This document shows, piece by piece, positions 17,359-28,490 of a DNA stretch of 64,000 bases (positions are counted from its first letter, which is position 1; every line of letters starts with the position of its first letter). Source of the DNA: Alviniconcha marisindica (taxonomy: Eukaryota; Mollusca; Gastropoda; Provannidae); the NCBI GenBank assembly GCA_018857735.1, contig JABMCL010002495.1:366001-430000 (forward strand), read 5' to 3'. Position numbers and translations under genes: made by a program. The notes beneath the pieces were generated by a model, which saw only the letters and a list, made by a program, of their open reading frames with translations, had not been told where the DNA came from and made no database searches.

Positions 17359-17408
<50 letters not shown>

Positions 17409-17431
17409 TGTGTGTGTGTGTGAGGGTGTGT

Positions 17432-17494
<63 letters not shown>

Positions 17495-17519
17495 TCAGAC
17501 TGTCGTGTAGTAATGGTGT

Positions 17520-17596
<77 letters not shown>
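17338..17596. repeat. Long (TG)n microsatellite block
   Basis: About 260 bp of nearly pure TG. It is interrupted near 17400 (GG), 17423 (AGGG) and 17492-17520 (a unique linker TTTGTCAGACTGTCGTGTAG). It can adopt Z-DNA in principle. It lies about 330 bp upstream of the first coding exon of the plus-strand gene. Confidence 0.95.
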
Positions 17597-17597
<1 letters not shown>

Positions 17598-17699
17598 CAC
17601 ACACAAGGTAATCAGCAAACTGGATATTTAACATTTCAGACTTTTTTCTTCTTCTTTTTTCTTCACTATTATAACCAGAAGAAGAAGAAAAATGCACGC

Positions 17700-17821
17700 A
17701 AAAACTTTCTTATAAGCAAAAGCTCGGACAGAAGAAACTCGAAAAGACACAACTATAAGGAAAAACTTTCTTGTAAGCGAAAGCTCGGACACGAGAAACT
17801 CGAAAAGCCACAACTATATAA
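17700..17821. repeat. 61-bp tandem duplication just upstream of the unknown gene
   Basis: Two units, 17700-17760 and 17761-17821, each containing AAAACTTTCTTRTAAGCRAA, AGCTCGGACA, AACTCGAAAAG and CACAACTATA. They end about 105 bp before the predicted start codon, so they may be 5'UTR, promoter or upstream intron. Confidence 0.88.
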
Positions 17822-17926
17822 GAAAGTCATTTTGCCTGCTCTGAAGACTTCATATATCCGAGTTCCATTGCCCATAACCAGTTTCTAACAAAGTGGTTTT
17901 AACAACCTTTCGTGCAATAGCTGGCC

Positions 17927-18393
17927 ATGGACAGTCTGGCGTCCCTGAACATCATTCCGTTCCTGGGTCTGATGAACATACTGGAGGTGAAGTACCTGCA
18001 CATGCCAGAGGTGTATCGCACCATGCTGGCCATACTCTGCGACTACAACCCACTCTTCCAGAGCAACATTATCAGGGTGAGACGTCTGCAGCACCCTTCT
18101 CCTGCTTAATTTTCTTTTTGTAATACTTTAATAGGGAAAGTCTTGGCCTTCTCGCTTCAGTTACATCGGTTTCATGGACAGAGTAGTACCGACAAAGGGA
18201 AAGGGTGGGGTGGGGTCACATGTAGTGACTTATTTTTAACCATGTCCCTGCCAAAAGATCTTGTACCGGCTGTGTAACTTATTCTAAAGACTAGCCGATG
18301 CGAGAAAGTAACATATCGATACACCTTTTTTTTTGCATAAATTTGTCCAGTATTAAACACACACACACACACACACATACACTGACACATACA

Positions 18394-18468
<75 letters not shown>

Positions 18469-18938
18469 TCGACAAGTTCTAGTTCAACAACACATTTATG
18501 TGGTGCCCTTTAAACAAACTTTAAATGGAAAACACGTTGTCAGCCGAGGATGTCAGGACGTCCTACAGAGTAAATGGATTAACCCCCAACTGTCAGTTAA
18601 GAGTTCCTCCGCTAGCAATGTCCCTTGCCGGTTCATTCATGGTATTGCTTGCAACGACTGCATGCAGCGAGTCGGCTGGTCTTTAACCACTAGTCATTTG
18701 AGATCAGCAGACAGCTCAGGAGCTGTGTGAAAGTCGAGGTGGCCGTCCTGGGTTCCCCGTCCCTAATAAGCCTTTTTTGTGGATGTAAAGCAACATTTTG
18801 AAGAAGAATCAGTAGGCTTTTATGTTGCCGTGCATCTTAATGACAATCACATGTACCTCAGTTGAAAGGGAATAAACCCGTTTAGAGAGTCAAGTGATGT
18901 GTTTGTGTGTGTGCGTGCGTGTGCGTGTATGTGTGTGT

Positions 18939-19012
<74 letters not shown>

Positions 19013-19129
19013 CGTGTAGACCAGACGCTACCTGAAAGTGCTACTGGCCAGGGAACCAGATCTTGCCCAGTGCCTGCTCAACTTTATGGACGAACCTCAA
19101 GAGAACACACAGACTTCTACACATTCTGG

Positions 19130-19191
<62 letters not shown>

Positions 19192-22100
19192 CACACACAC
19201 ACACGCATGCACGCACGCACGCACACCACACAAAATATATACATTACTGGTGAAGGGTTGGTAGAATGAGAAGAGAAAGGAAAACGAGAAATCAATATGC
19301 AGAAGAGGAGGTGGGTTTTCAGTTTTGACATAGAAGAAGAGAGTGAAGAAGACTGCCTAATAGAGAAAGGAAGAGAGTTCCAGATCACAGGTCCGATGTG
19401 TTGAAAGGATCTCTCCCCCAGGAACCGGGTGTTAAAAATGGATGATGAAAAAAAGAAGAGTAAAAAATCTGAATACTGTACAAGCTTCACACACATACAC
19501 ACGCGGCTCGAACGCCAAGCACACATGCACGTTGTCATAGCGGTAGATGCACACATGCTTTCAGTTATATGAAATGGAAACAACAACAAACAAACTAAAC
19601 ATCAACAAACAGAAAGGAAAAAAAAATCAACACACTCCAAATAAGCTGATCCAGCGGAAGACCGAGAAACAATTTCAATGTAAACTGCCTCATGATTTGC
19701 TCTATTTATTTTCTTTCATTTTTTTCCACCTCAGTGCTGCTGGCAGCCGAAGCCCAAGCTCCGATGCAAACCGAAGCAGTCCACCCAAACCCACACGCTC
19801 GGCGACCCTTGCGTACTCAGAGCTGGAGCTGCAGACGAGGTCGGTATTGGCCGGATCACCTCCATCCTCTGTCCCCGTCCAGCACATCGCCGACCCTTGC
19901 CAAAGCTCAGACAGGACCGACGTTGACGCGTCCGCCATCGCCGCCGACTACAAGGGCTGCCTCATCAACATCGAGCCCATGTTGGGGGCGGCGGTGAAAC
20001 CGGCCGACTTTCCACTGAACATCTTCCAGATGAACGTGACGGCCAAGACGTCCAGCTCCCCGACCGTGACAAGCGCGGCCGGAAGCCACCACGGAGATCC
20101 GCTGAAGAGCCAGCCGCCGCCGCCGAGCTACGGGGCGGACAGAATGCCCCACTTCGTCCCCGTCATCAACATTCACCACCGAGGCGTTGTCTCGGCCTCC
20201 GGCGAGGCTACGGCCATCGCGGGGAACTCCGCGTGTCCTTCGGCAGCCAGTGCTGAGCCCCCGCCGCCGCCGCCGCCTCCAGCGCCAGACTCCGTGCCCC
20301 TGTTTCTGCCGCGCTTGCTGTCTTCCCCCATCGTTCCTGCCGCTGTGCCGGCAGGGGGCGTGGGCGTGGGCGTGGGCGTGGCCGGGCAGCAGGCCTTGCT
20401 GCCTGCCGCCGATGGAGTGGCTGCTTCAGCAGCGATGTCCGACGCTGAGCAGAGAAGCACCACCACCACCACCGCCGCCGCCGCCGCCGCCCTCGCCCTT
20501 CAGCAGCTGGGTAGCCAGGTGCCAGCGCAGGCGGATTCTGTTGCCGCGCTCTCTTCGACGTCTGCAAAATCGCGCCCGAGTCTGAAGGTTAGTTGGTCAG
20601 CTCCATAGCCAGACGCCAGCGTATACGGATCCCGGTCTTGCAGCTCTCTTCGGCGTCAAGAGCGAAACCGTGTCCAGGCCAGGTCTGAAGGTTAGTTAGT
20701 CGGTCAGTTTCGCTCTCATCCTCTAGAAGCTGGGTAGCCAGACGCCAACGCAGACGGATCTCGGTGTTGGAGCTCTCTTCGGCGTCTAGTGCAAAACCGC
20801 GCCCAAGTCTGAAGCCGGTTAGTTGGTTAGTTCCGCTCTCACTCTCCAGCGGCCTGGGTAGATGGCAGCGCAGACGGTGTTGCAGCGCTCTCTTCGGCGT
20901 CTAGTGCGAAACCGCGCCCAGGTCTGAAGGTTAGTTTCGTTCTCACCCTCTAGAAGCTGGGTAGCCAGACAGATGCCAGCGCAGACGTAGACGGATCCTG
21001 TTGCGGCCCTCTCTCTTCGGCGCCCAAATCTGAAGGTTAGTTAGTTGGTTAGTTCAGGCGTGGGAATTGATTCCAAAGAAAAAACTCTGAAAACACCAAA
21101 TCGCAAGTCAAAACCTTGCTCACACTTCTGGACACTGACAATTAACATAATCAACAGCAAGATAATTAATGCAACCAAGTCAAAAACGGTCAATGGGAAG
21201 CACGTTCCAATTAAACCAATGACACTGTTTGCATAAGTCCATGTCTTCGTCGTTCGCTCAGAGAGGTAGCTTGGACCGTATGCCGTTGTATGCTGGAAGT
21301 TCGCCACTGGGCCATACAGTCCGTTTAAATAATAATTATATGGTTTAACAAAGAATAAAGATTAAGGTCTGCAAAGACTGTATTAACCAAATGTGGGTAG
21401 GCATAATCTGAATCCTCTGTCTATAGTTGTTTGAGTCTGAAACAGAACGTGGCCGAGAGCGCTCGTGCAGAATCAACACTCAAGGGAGTTAACTAGCGCT
21501 CGAAATACGCCACAAACACAGCAAAGACCCAACTTGCCTGCAGTATTGCATGCGGTTGGTTGGTTGAAGCGTTGCTTTACGTCCACAAAAACGGTAGGTT
21601 TATTAGGGACGGGAGCCCAGGACGTCCACCTGAATGACATGAGAGTAAATACAAGGTACATAAACTCCGCCAGAGATACATCAGTCCACAGGGTTTGTGT
21701 ACTTTGTTGTTGTATTTGTGTGAAGTCTTTCGAGCGCCAGTTACCTCCCTTGTGTGTTGATCTAGTTGTCTGAGTTCGACTTGTTCGCGTGTTCGTTCTC
21801 AGTCGCTGCACGTTATCAAAGACAGGATTCTCTCTGTACCCTGTGTCGCAGAGCGGCCGGAAATGCAGGGTGGCTCAGACGCAGACCTCCGCCACCGACC
21901 TGCCAACAGTCAGCAGCAAAGCCCACGGAGCCGTCACAGCAGCCAGAGAAACAGCAAACACGGTCCGGACACCCAGCCTTGTTCAGACCACCACCACAAA
22001 CACCACCACGACCACAACCAACACCAACACCAACACCACCAACACCTCCCTGACCAAAAATACCCTTTCAGTGCCGACGACGACAACGACGACGACGACA

Positions 22101-22666
22101 GCCAGCAGCCAGGCGAGCAGCACTAGCACCCCCAACATCTGCCTGTCCAAGCTGCTGGGGCAGCCGAGCGTCTCCTACCACCTCCCTGCCGGCCAGTTCA
22201 TCGACAACCGCAACTGCATCGTGGGTGGCGGTGGTGGTGGTGGTGGTGGTGGTGGTAGGACCAAGCCCGCGTCAGCCTCGGCAGAGAAGGAGGGGCCGTA
22301 CGGCAGCGCCGGGGCCATGAGCGTCGGCGGGAAAGTCTCCAGCGCCGCCGCGAAGCTTCGACTGCTGTCCACGCAGGCCGGGGGCGACAGCAAGGCCGTC
22401 GGCTCCACCCGCCGCGCCGGATACGGCGGCGGAGCGGGACTGAAGGCCGCTGCCACGACGACGGTGACGGCCAAGCTGGGGTCGCTGTCCGTGCAGACGC
22501 CAGCCGCCGAGCAGAGGCGGGAGGCCAGGAGCACGACGACAACGACGACGGTGCTGAAGTTCTCCTCCTCCTCCTCCTCCTCCTCCTCGTCGACCAGGTC
22601 CGGGGAAAGCGGCGCCAGCAAGACCCTGGCTCTGTCCAAGATCCTGCCGGTCCCCAAACTTGTCGC

Positions 22667-22702
<36 letters not shown>

Positions 22703-22914
22703 GACGTCCGGCACCGCGCCCGGCCAGAAAGCGGACACGGTGTCTTTCGACAAGCAGGTGCAGGTCGGCCAGAGGCAGGTCTCCAAGAAGCCCAAGACAC
22801 CAGCGGCGCACAGCAGCAGACAGCCAGGCGGCCAGGCGTCTCAGTCAGGGAGTCGCCAGCACGCGCAGGAACCGCCAGCGAACCCGAGGCGGGACTGGCA
22901 AAAGTCCTCTGCGG

Positions 22915-22946
<32 letters not shown>

Positions 22947-23921
22947 GGTGCCGAAACCGAGCCGCCAGCCAGCCGAGACGAAGGTCGGGACTCGCAGGTT
23001 GTCGGTCAGAGGGCGCACAAGAACCAGTCGACCCGACAACAGGAGACGACCACGAAGCTGCCACGGCCCGGTCAGCACCAGCAGAGTCAGAAGCCGCCGC
23101 TGACGACGGTGACCCTGTCCGGAGGAGGGGGCAAGCCGCTGAGCGGCAAGGCGGTGGCATCAGCAACAGCGGCAGGAGGAGGAGCAGCAGGCAGGCACAA
23201 GGTGCACGTGGTGGAGGTGTCGCTGGGGACGACCCACAGCCTCTCCACCTTCCCCTACATCCAGCAGATCCTGCTCCCCGACGGCCAGGTGTCCACCATC
23301 GCGCACAACTCGCCCGGCGAAGGGCAGGCGTGTGCGGCGGCGGCAACGCACCAAACCCCGCCGCCAGAACCCAGCGAGTCCACCAAAGCCTCCTCCGCCA
23401 CCACCTCCATCTCCTCCTCGCTGGGCAAGCCGCCTGCAAGCACCGGCAGTCTGCACGCGGGGAAGGCCCCGGCCACCAGACCCACCGCGGCTTCGGTTTT
23501 GCCACGCAGCCAGGTCCAGCTCTCCGTGTCAATCCAAACCTCGTCCGCCAAGCTGGGCGGCAACACCGCGGGCGGCAAAAAACGGAAGCTCGCGGCCGGC
23601 GCATGCCCGCTGCCCTGCTGCTCCCCACCGGGCCTCGCGGCTGTCGCGGCGGCGGTCGAAGCGACCCGCTCCCCAGCCGCGGCTACGCTTCTGCCGACAG
23701 GCCGCGCGGAGACGGGAGCGGAGGAGGCGGAGAGAGGGGAGGGCGGCAAAGTGCCCGGACACTCCGCCGCGGCGCTGACGGCGGGAATGCCCCAAGCACC
23801 GCCCGAGGCACCCGCCGCTGGAGGCAGCCGAGGAGGAAAGGGAAAACGGAAGCGGTCCGCGTCCTCCAGCGCTGCGAGACCCGCCGTCAAGAAGTGTAAC
23901 AAGGAAAACAGCGCTGCCTAA
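17927..23921 (+). CDS. Unrecognised low-complexity, probably nuclear protein, 4 exons, about 1060 aa
   Basis: I do not recognise the family. Exons: 17927-18076, 19020-19129, 19735-20587, 21852-23921, summing to 3183 nt with consistent phases. Residues 1-86 are the only non-repetitive, helix-like part (MDSLASLNIIPFLGLMNILE at the start; YLKVLLAREPDLAQCLLNFM in exon 2) and look like a small folded domain. Residues 87-371 and 372-1060 are rich in Ala, Ser, Thr, Pro and Gly. Homopolymers include Pro near 262, Gly near 495-506, Ser near 608-620, Ala near 643-655 and Gln near 726-737. Less biased islands include FPLNIFQMNVTAK, MPHFVPVINIHHRG, SVSYHLPAGQFIDNRN and STFPYIQQILLPDGQVSTIA. Basic clusters KKRK (about 947) and KRKR (about 1034) suggest nuclear import. 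The end KKCNKENSAA contains a KEN tripeptide. The start has a good Kozak context (GCCATGG), but an AG just upstream leaves an extra 5' exon possible. GC content is far above the flanks. Existence is well supported by splice phases; function is unknown. Confidence 0.72.
18357..18470. repeat. (CA)n microsatellite, intron 1 of unknown gene
   Basis: About 110 bp of CA with small interruptions (TACACTGACA, AACC). No coding. Confidence 0.93.
18755..18800 (-). repeat. Dispersed repeat family B fragment (minus orientation)
   Basis: GTCCCTAATAAGCC followed by GTGGATGTAAAGCAACA is the reverse complement of the block at 21565-21620 (GTTGCTTTACGTCCAC, then TTTATTAGGGAC). Part of a family with at least five copies in the window. 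Confidence 0.55.
18901..19011. repeat. (TG)n tract ending 9 nt before exon 2 of the unknown gene
   Basis: TG run of about 110 bp that occupies the place of the polypyrimidine tract before the acceptor GACGTGTAG at 19011-19019. In the RNA it is (UG)n. It is complementary to the CA run just past the exon. Confidence 0.95.
19133..19224. repeat. (CA)n tract starting at the donor of exon 2 of the unknown gene
   Basis: The donor reads GTAACACACAC, so the CA run begins within the intron's first bases and continues for about 90 bp, with GCACGC variants at the end. Confidence 0.95.
19245..19460 (-). pseudogene. LINE reverse-transcriptase C-terminal fragment
   Basis: The minus-strand frame gives TRFLGERSFQHIGPVIWNSL followed by PFSIRQSSSLSSSMSKLKTH, the typical end of a non-LTR ORF2. 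Related DNA lies at 47425-47715 and 55105-55262, which share CATTACTGGTGA-type and CAGTTTTGACATAGAAGAAG-type blocks. It lies within intron 2 of the unknown gene. Confidence 0.7.
20502..21046 (+). repeat. Tandem array of the exon 3 end and its splice donor
   Basis: The last 86 nt of exon 3 (GGTAGCCAGGTGCCAGCGCA through CGCGCCCGAGTCTGAAG) plus the donor GTTAGT are repeated four more times in the intron. Spacing is about 100-125 bp. Copies of TCTGAAG end at about 20690, 20814, 20929 and 21035. Each unit carries a donor-like GTTAGT; the third has an inserted CCG before it. The reading frame past the true donor stops after six codons, so the copies are not extra coding sequence. Confidence 0.9.
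21560..21675 (+). repeat. Dispersed repeat family B, longest copy
   Basis: GTTGCTTTACGTCCACAAAA, then TTTATTAGGGACGGGAG, then CCACCTGAATGACATGAGAG and ACAAGGTACATAAACTCC. The last block is also part of the duplicated units at 41915-42333 and 46985-47255, so it is a common interspersed element. Confidence 0.6.
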
Positions 23922-24580
23922 GACTGATTAAGAGCTTTTTGCGGCGAGACCGGCCGTCAGGAAGTGTAACAAGGAAAACAGCGCTGCCTAAGACTGATTA
24001 AGAGCTTTTTGCGGCGAGACCCGTCGTCAAGAAGTGTAACAAGGAAAACAGCGCTGCCTAAGACTGATTAAGAGCTTTTTGCGGCGAGACCCGTCGTCAA
24101 GAAGTGTAACAAGGAAAACAGCGCTGCCTAAGACTGATTAAGAGCTTTTTGCGGCGAGACCGGCCATCAAGAAGTGTAACAAGGAAAACAGCGCTGCCTA
24201 AGACTGATTAAGAGCTTTTTGCGGCGAGACCCGTCGTCAAGAAGTGTAACAAGGAAAACAGCGCTGCCTAAGACTGATTAAGAGCTTTTTGCGGCGAGAC
24301 CCGTCGTCAAGAAGTGTAACAAGGAAGAGAGCTTTTTGCGGCGAGACCCGTCGTCAAGAAGTGTAACGAGGAAGAGAGCTTTTTGCGGCGAGACCCGTCG
24401 TCAAGAAGTGTAACAAGGAAGAGAGCTTTTTGCGGCGAGACCCGTCGTCAAGAAGTGTAACGAGGAAGAGAGCTTTTTGCGGCGAGACCCGTCGCCAAGA
24501 AGTGTAACGAGGAAGAGAGCTTTTTGCGGCGAGGCCGGCCGTCAAGAAGTGTAACAAGGAAAACAGCGCTGCCTAAGACT
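23871..24580 (+). repeat. Tandem array of the coding 3' end including the stop codon
   Basis: Five 70-bp units follow the genuine end of the gene, starting at about 23941, 24011, 24081, 24151 and 24221. Five 47-bp units then start at about 24291, 24338, 24385, 24432 and 24479, with a terminal partial copy at 24526. Each 70-bp unit has GCGGCGAGAC, AAGAAGTGTAACAAGGAAAA and CAGCGCTGCCTAAGACTGAT. The founder is the last 16 codons plus stop. The 47-bp form lacks the segment with the stop. Confidence 0.95.
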
Positions 24581-24596
24581 AAGAGCTTTCTTTCTT

Positions 24597-24650
24597 TCAT
24601 GGTGCTTGCTCTACGTCCGCAGAAACCCTATGGTTTTTTAGGGGCGAAGG
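24597..24650 (+). repeat. Dispersed repeat family B fragment
   Basis: ATGGTGCTTGCTCTACGTCC, then GCAGAAACC and TTTTTTAGGGGCG, a decayed copy of the 21560 element. It is followed by a short triplicated block, AAGAATGGGAYTGGRAATGA, at about 24656-24740. Confidence 0.5.
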
Positions 24651-24744
24651 AAGAAGAAGAATGGGACTGGGAATGAGAACCCAGGCCCAAGAATGGGATT
24701 GGGAATGAGGACCCAGGCCCAAGAATGGGATTGGAAATGAGAAC

Positions 24745-26800
24745 CCAGGCCCACTTCCCTGTTCACTGCACAGCTCCTGAGCTCCGGCCTAAGAGTGCAT
24801 TTCTGGGTATATTTATATATTGTATATCCACCCGCTGTTGTAATTTGGTGCTAAAAACAAAAACAAAACAAAAAAACAGGGGATGGAGTGGAGTGGGGGA
24901 AGGGGTTCTAGGAAAACGAATTTAGGCAGTTGACTGCAACAAACTGGAATGGATTTATACATATAGTGTGTGTGCTCTTGACTCGCTTGAAAGAAACACA
25001 AGTCTTTGCGCATAATATAATCATCAGTGCTCTTGGCCCCAACCATCTACCTATCGTATTGTCTTGACATTCGGATTTTCTGGGATATACTATGCAATTA
25101 CTTTCAAACTCTGCATGGTTGTATTAATGTTTTTGTTGTGTTTTTTGTATGTGTGGATTGTGGTATTTTTTTTAATATTTAGTATTATTTTGTTAATGTT
25201 TTTGTTGTTGTTTCCTTGCACTGCACTTTGTACCAGTTTCAGTGATCTGGACTGGTAAGATCACAGCAGCATCATAGTTAAACAAATTTCTTTTTAAAAC
25301 GTTTTTCCGACTAAGTTCAAATTTTGTATGCTTGTGAAGATCATGCACATCATTTTGTGACTGGTGTGATAATTGTCATTTTTAACACTTCACAAGATAT
25401 TTAAAACTTTGCATGATTACAGCCTGTGTTAAGCTTTACTCATGCGTACCTTTGTTTAAACTCACAGCAGTATTAAAACTGACATTTTAAGTCGCAGGTT
25501 TTTTATAACATCTCATCCAATTTGAGTTCAAACTTAGCATGGCTGTTCTTTTTGTTTGATTGTTTGTTTGTTTGTTGAAAAGCAGTTATACATTTTCAGC
25601 AAATCAAGCAGATTATGCTATTTTCACATGTACTATTTTTACATGTATTCAAGGAAAAATAAACATTTCCAGCTTTGGTTAAACCTGGCTTTTGGTTATT
25701 CCTTGGATGCTGTATGAGAAAAGTCTTTCACATTTTGTTTGATCATAGCCTCTATTAATCTTTACCCAATCACTGATAAGTTTTGTTGATCTGGACCTAA
25801 TTTTGTGCTCTGAGTAGAGTGAGAAATATGAAAGATGCATTGTTTTTTTCACCAATTTCTGATTTAGAGTTCAAAAGTACAATTGTGAGATCTAGAAGTG
25901 ATCATGCTGTCAATGGCTGTCATGTACTTACAGGAAATAGCCTTTTCAAATATTTCCCCAATGAGTAGAAGACATCAGCACAAAAACCAACAGTAAAGGC
26001 AAAAAAAAAAAAAAACCCAAAAAACAAAGGGAGTTAAGCAGTGTTCAAACAATGTCACAAGAACACAATTCCAAAGACCTGATTCGCCTATGGTAACTCT
26101 CGCCTGGCATGCGAGTATATACAACTTTTACAAGGTATAGAAAATCAACAGAAAGTACTTTGAAATCAAATACCCTGTTGATTTTACATCAAATTTAGAA
26201 AGCTAGTTTCATGAGAAGCAATCACTAGCAATAGATGTACAAGACAGTCAAGTCAAGTGTCTCAACTGGCCTGACACCCTCTGTGACATCTTTGATGTTT
26301 TTGATGTCCAAGAGACTGAAGTGTGCAATAGGTGAGCAATGCCATTTGATGGTGTTTGTACATTTACTGCATGACCTAGCTGAACTGATTGTCACAGACA
26401 CAAAAAGCTGTTTCTAAATTGAATATAAAATCACATCGGGTCATTTCAGAACAAAATCCTTCTTGAGAAAGTTATTTTATTTCATTCCAAGAGAAACAAT
26501 GCTAAAATTTGTGCTTCCCTTTCTCTTCTTTTTTCTTTCTTGTTTGTTGGGACATGTGTGTCTATGTGTGTGTCAGTGCATATCAGACACTGTCAATTGT
26601 CTTTAGAAACTGCAAGTTTATTTAAACTGTACCAGCTCAAACTAGAATCAGTGACTGTGACCCTTTTTCATGACCTGAAGTAAAGATGGTAAGAAGTATT
26701 TTACAACAAGCAATACAAGTCAGCTGAATGGGAGTCAACAGAACATGGCCAAAAAAACCCCAGAAAACACTGAAACAAGAATGACTGCTAGCATTCTGAA
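24745..26800. other. AT-rich region downstream of the unknown gene
   Basis: No coding exon seen. It may contain the 3'UTR: a plus-strand AATAAA lies at 25658-25663 (about 1.7 kb after the stop). At 26055-26125 a fragment (CCTATGGTAACTCTCGCCTG) matches the block repeated near SLC30A5 exon 11. Confidence 0.4.
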
Positions 26801-26808
26801 ACAAGACC

Positions 26809-27238
26809 CAAGCACATAAAAGGTTAAAAAGAACATTTATTTAATATGACACAGACACAAAATCTGCAAATTTTCAGGGTAATCCCCTTTGTCAAGCTGT
26901 GACACTTCAACAACAGTTAAATGGTTAAAAGCGATGAAAAATGAGACGAGAAATGAAATAATTTATCTGTTTTTGGTTGAGTTGTCGTTTTCTTGTTCAG
27001 TGCCTGGAAGAATGTTGAAGAACATTTGAATGAAGAACATTCTTCCAAGCATTGGACAAGAAAACAACAGCTCAACCAAAAAAAGATAAGTTATTTTGTT
27101 TCTCATCTCATTTTTCATCATTTTTAACTGTTGTTTAAGTGTTGTTTTGTAGCTTGACAAAGAGGATTACCCTGAAAATTTGCAGATTGTGTCTGTGTCA
27201 TAATAAATAAGCGTTCTTTTGAACCTTTTATGTGTTTG
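26809..27238. mobile_element. Foldback MITE family F, copy 1
   Basis: Long inverted repeat with ends AGCACATAAAAGGTT and GAACCTTTTATGTGTTT. Arms of over 180 bp include GGGTAATCCCCTTTGTCAAG and its inverse, and CAACAGTTAAATGGTTAAAA and its inverse. About 35 bp left of the end (AACAAGAATGACTGCTAGCA) is also shared with copy 2, so the element or its host repeat may be longer. No ORF. Confidence 0.82.
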
Positions 27239-27586
27239 AACACACAATAGATCTCTTGGCAGAAGGGGGGATGGGGGTGGGGTGGGAAGTACATGAAATG
27301 GTTGATCCCTGCCCCCGCATTCTAACCTCTATCAGTAGGGTGACTACCTGATACAAATTACAGTGACAAAATATTCGAAGAGCATTTCTTTTATTCTGTT
27401 GTAGCACAAACTGCAGTGTACAGTCACAATGTACATGTCACATAATTATAGCGGCAATGGTGACGTTAGCACCACATTTTGTATGGTAAACCCTTTAAGT
27501 TTGTGTTACTGACAGAACCACATTTTGTATGTTAAACCCTATAAGTGGATGTTACTGACAGAGTTAAGATGTTCACTGTATTTGGT

Positions 27587-27979
27587 TTAACCCTTTCACT
27601 GCCATGCTTGACACGCTGTCACTCGGAAAACTACCAGCAAAAGTGCCAAATTTTCTGCCCCCTTCGCATGAGCACAGGAAAGAGTTTCTATCAAAATGCA
27701 CAGTACTGAAAGTAGATTTGTTACAGGACCATCAAATAGATTTCTATCAAAATGCACAGTACTGAAAGTAGATTTGTTACAGGACCATCAAACAGATTTC
27801 TATCAAAATGCACAGTACTGAAAGTAGATTTGTTACAGGACCATCAAACAGATTTCTATCAAAATGCACAGTACTGAAAGTAGATTTGTTACAGGACCAT
27901 CAAACAGACTCTTTGGAGGCGTGCATGTGTGCACTCTTCAGCCTGGAACTGTTACAGGCTGGGGCAGTGTAGGGGTTAA
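27587..27979. mobile_element. piggyBac-like MITE, copy 2, with internal minisatellite
   Basis: TTAACCCTTTCACTGCC at the left and GGGGCAGTGTAGGGGTTAA at the right. Four 56-bp units fill 27678-27905, each with TTTCTATCAAAATGCACAGT, ACTGAAAGTAGATTTGTTAC and AGGACCATCAAA. The expanded interior makes this copy longer than those at 1416 and 57559. Confidence 0.75.
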
Positions 27980-28059
27980 TGACTTATATTTTGTGCAATT
28001 TTGTTGAAACAGAAACATTAAAGGAATTTTCTTTTATACAAAAGTCCTGTCAGGCAGAT

Positions 28060-28490
28060 TTAACATTCATGCTGCATATGAAGTGGCAATTAGGTTGCAA
28101 CTGTTCATCTCTGAAAACAAAACAATACTGAACATTCACGCTGCACATGAAGCAGCAGTCAGGTGGCAATTGTCCGTTACTGAAAACAAAACCATACAAT
28201 CTTGGTGTTTGGCTGTACTGCACTTTCAACACTCAGTCCACTCTCTTCCACAAAATCAACTTATTCAATGATAAATTAAATGGTCCCTAAATAATCTTGT
28301 TAAACTTAACGAGAGAAAAACAAATTATCTCCCCAGTGACAACGGGTGATAAGAAAGACAGAAAAAGAACAAAACTTATTCAATGATAAATTAAATGGTC
28401 CCTAAATAATCTTGTTAAACTTAACGAGAGAAAAACAAATTATCTCCCCAGTGACAACGGGTGATAAGAAAGACAGAAAAAGAACAAAAC
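28060..28490. repeat. Two adjacent local duplications (68 bp x2 and 115 bp x2)
   Basis: The first pair carries ACATTCAYGCTGCA and CTGAAAACAAAAC. The second pair starts at 28260 and 28375 and is practically identical (CTTATTCAATGATAAATTAA through AAAGAACAAAAC), so it is recent. Confidence 0.88.

Noticed and set aside
17260..17697. Thr-His and Cys-Val ORFs across CA/TG tracts (also near 4100, 19060, 44600, 46035, 53640)
   Set aside because: Dinucleotide repeats are open in several frames; no conserved sequence.
22198..23628. 476-codon minus-strand ORF, and other long ORFs overlapping the unknown gene
   Set aside because: They are antisense or shifted frames of a GC-rich, homopolymer-rich coding exon. 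They are extremely Arg-rich and have no domain or splice support.
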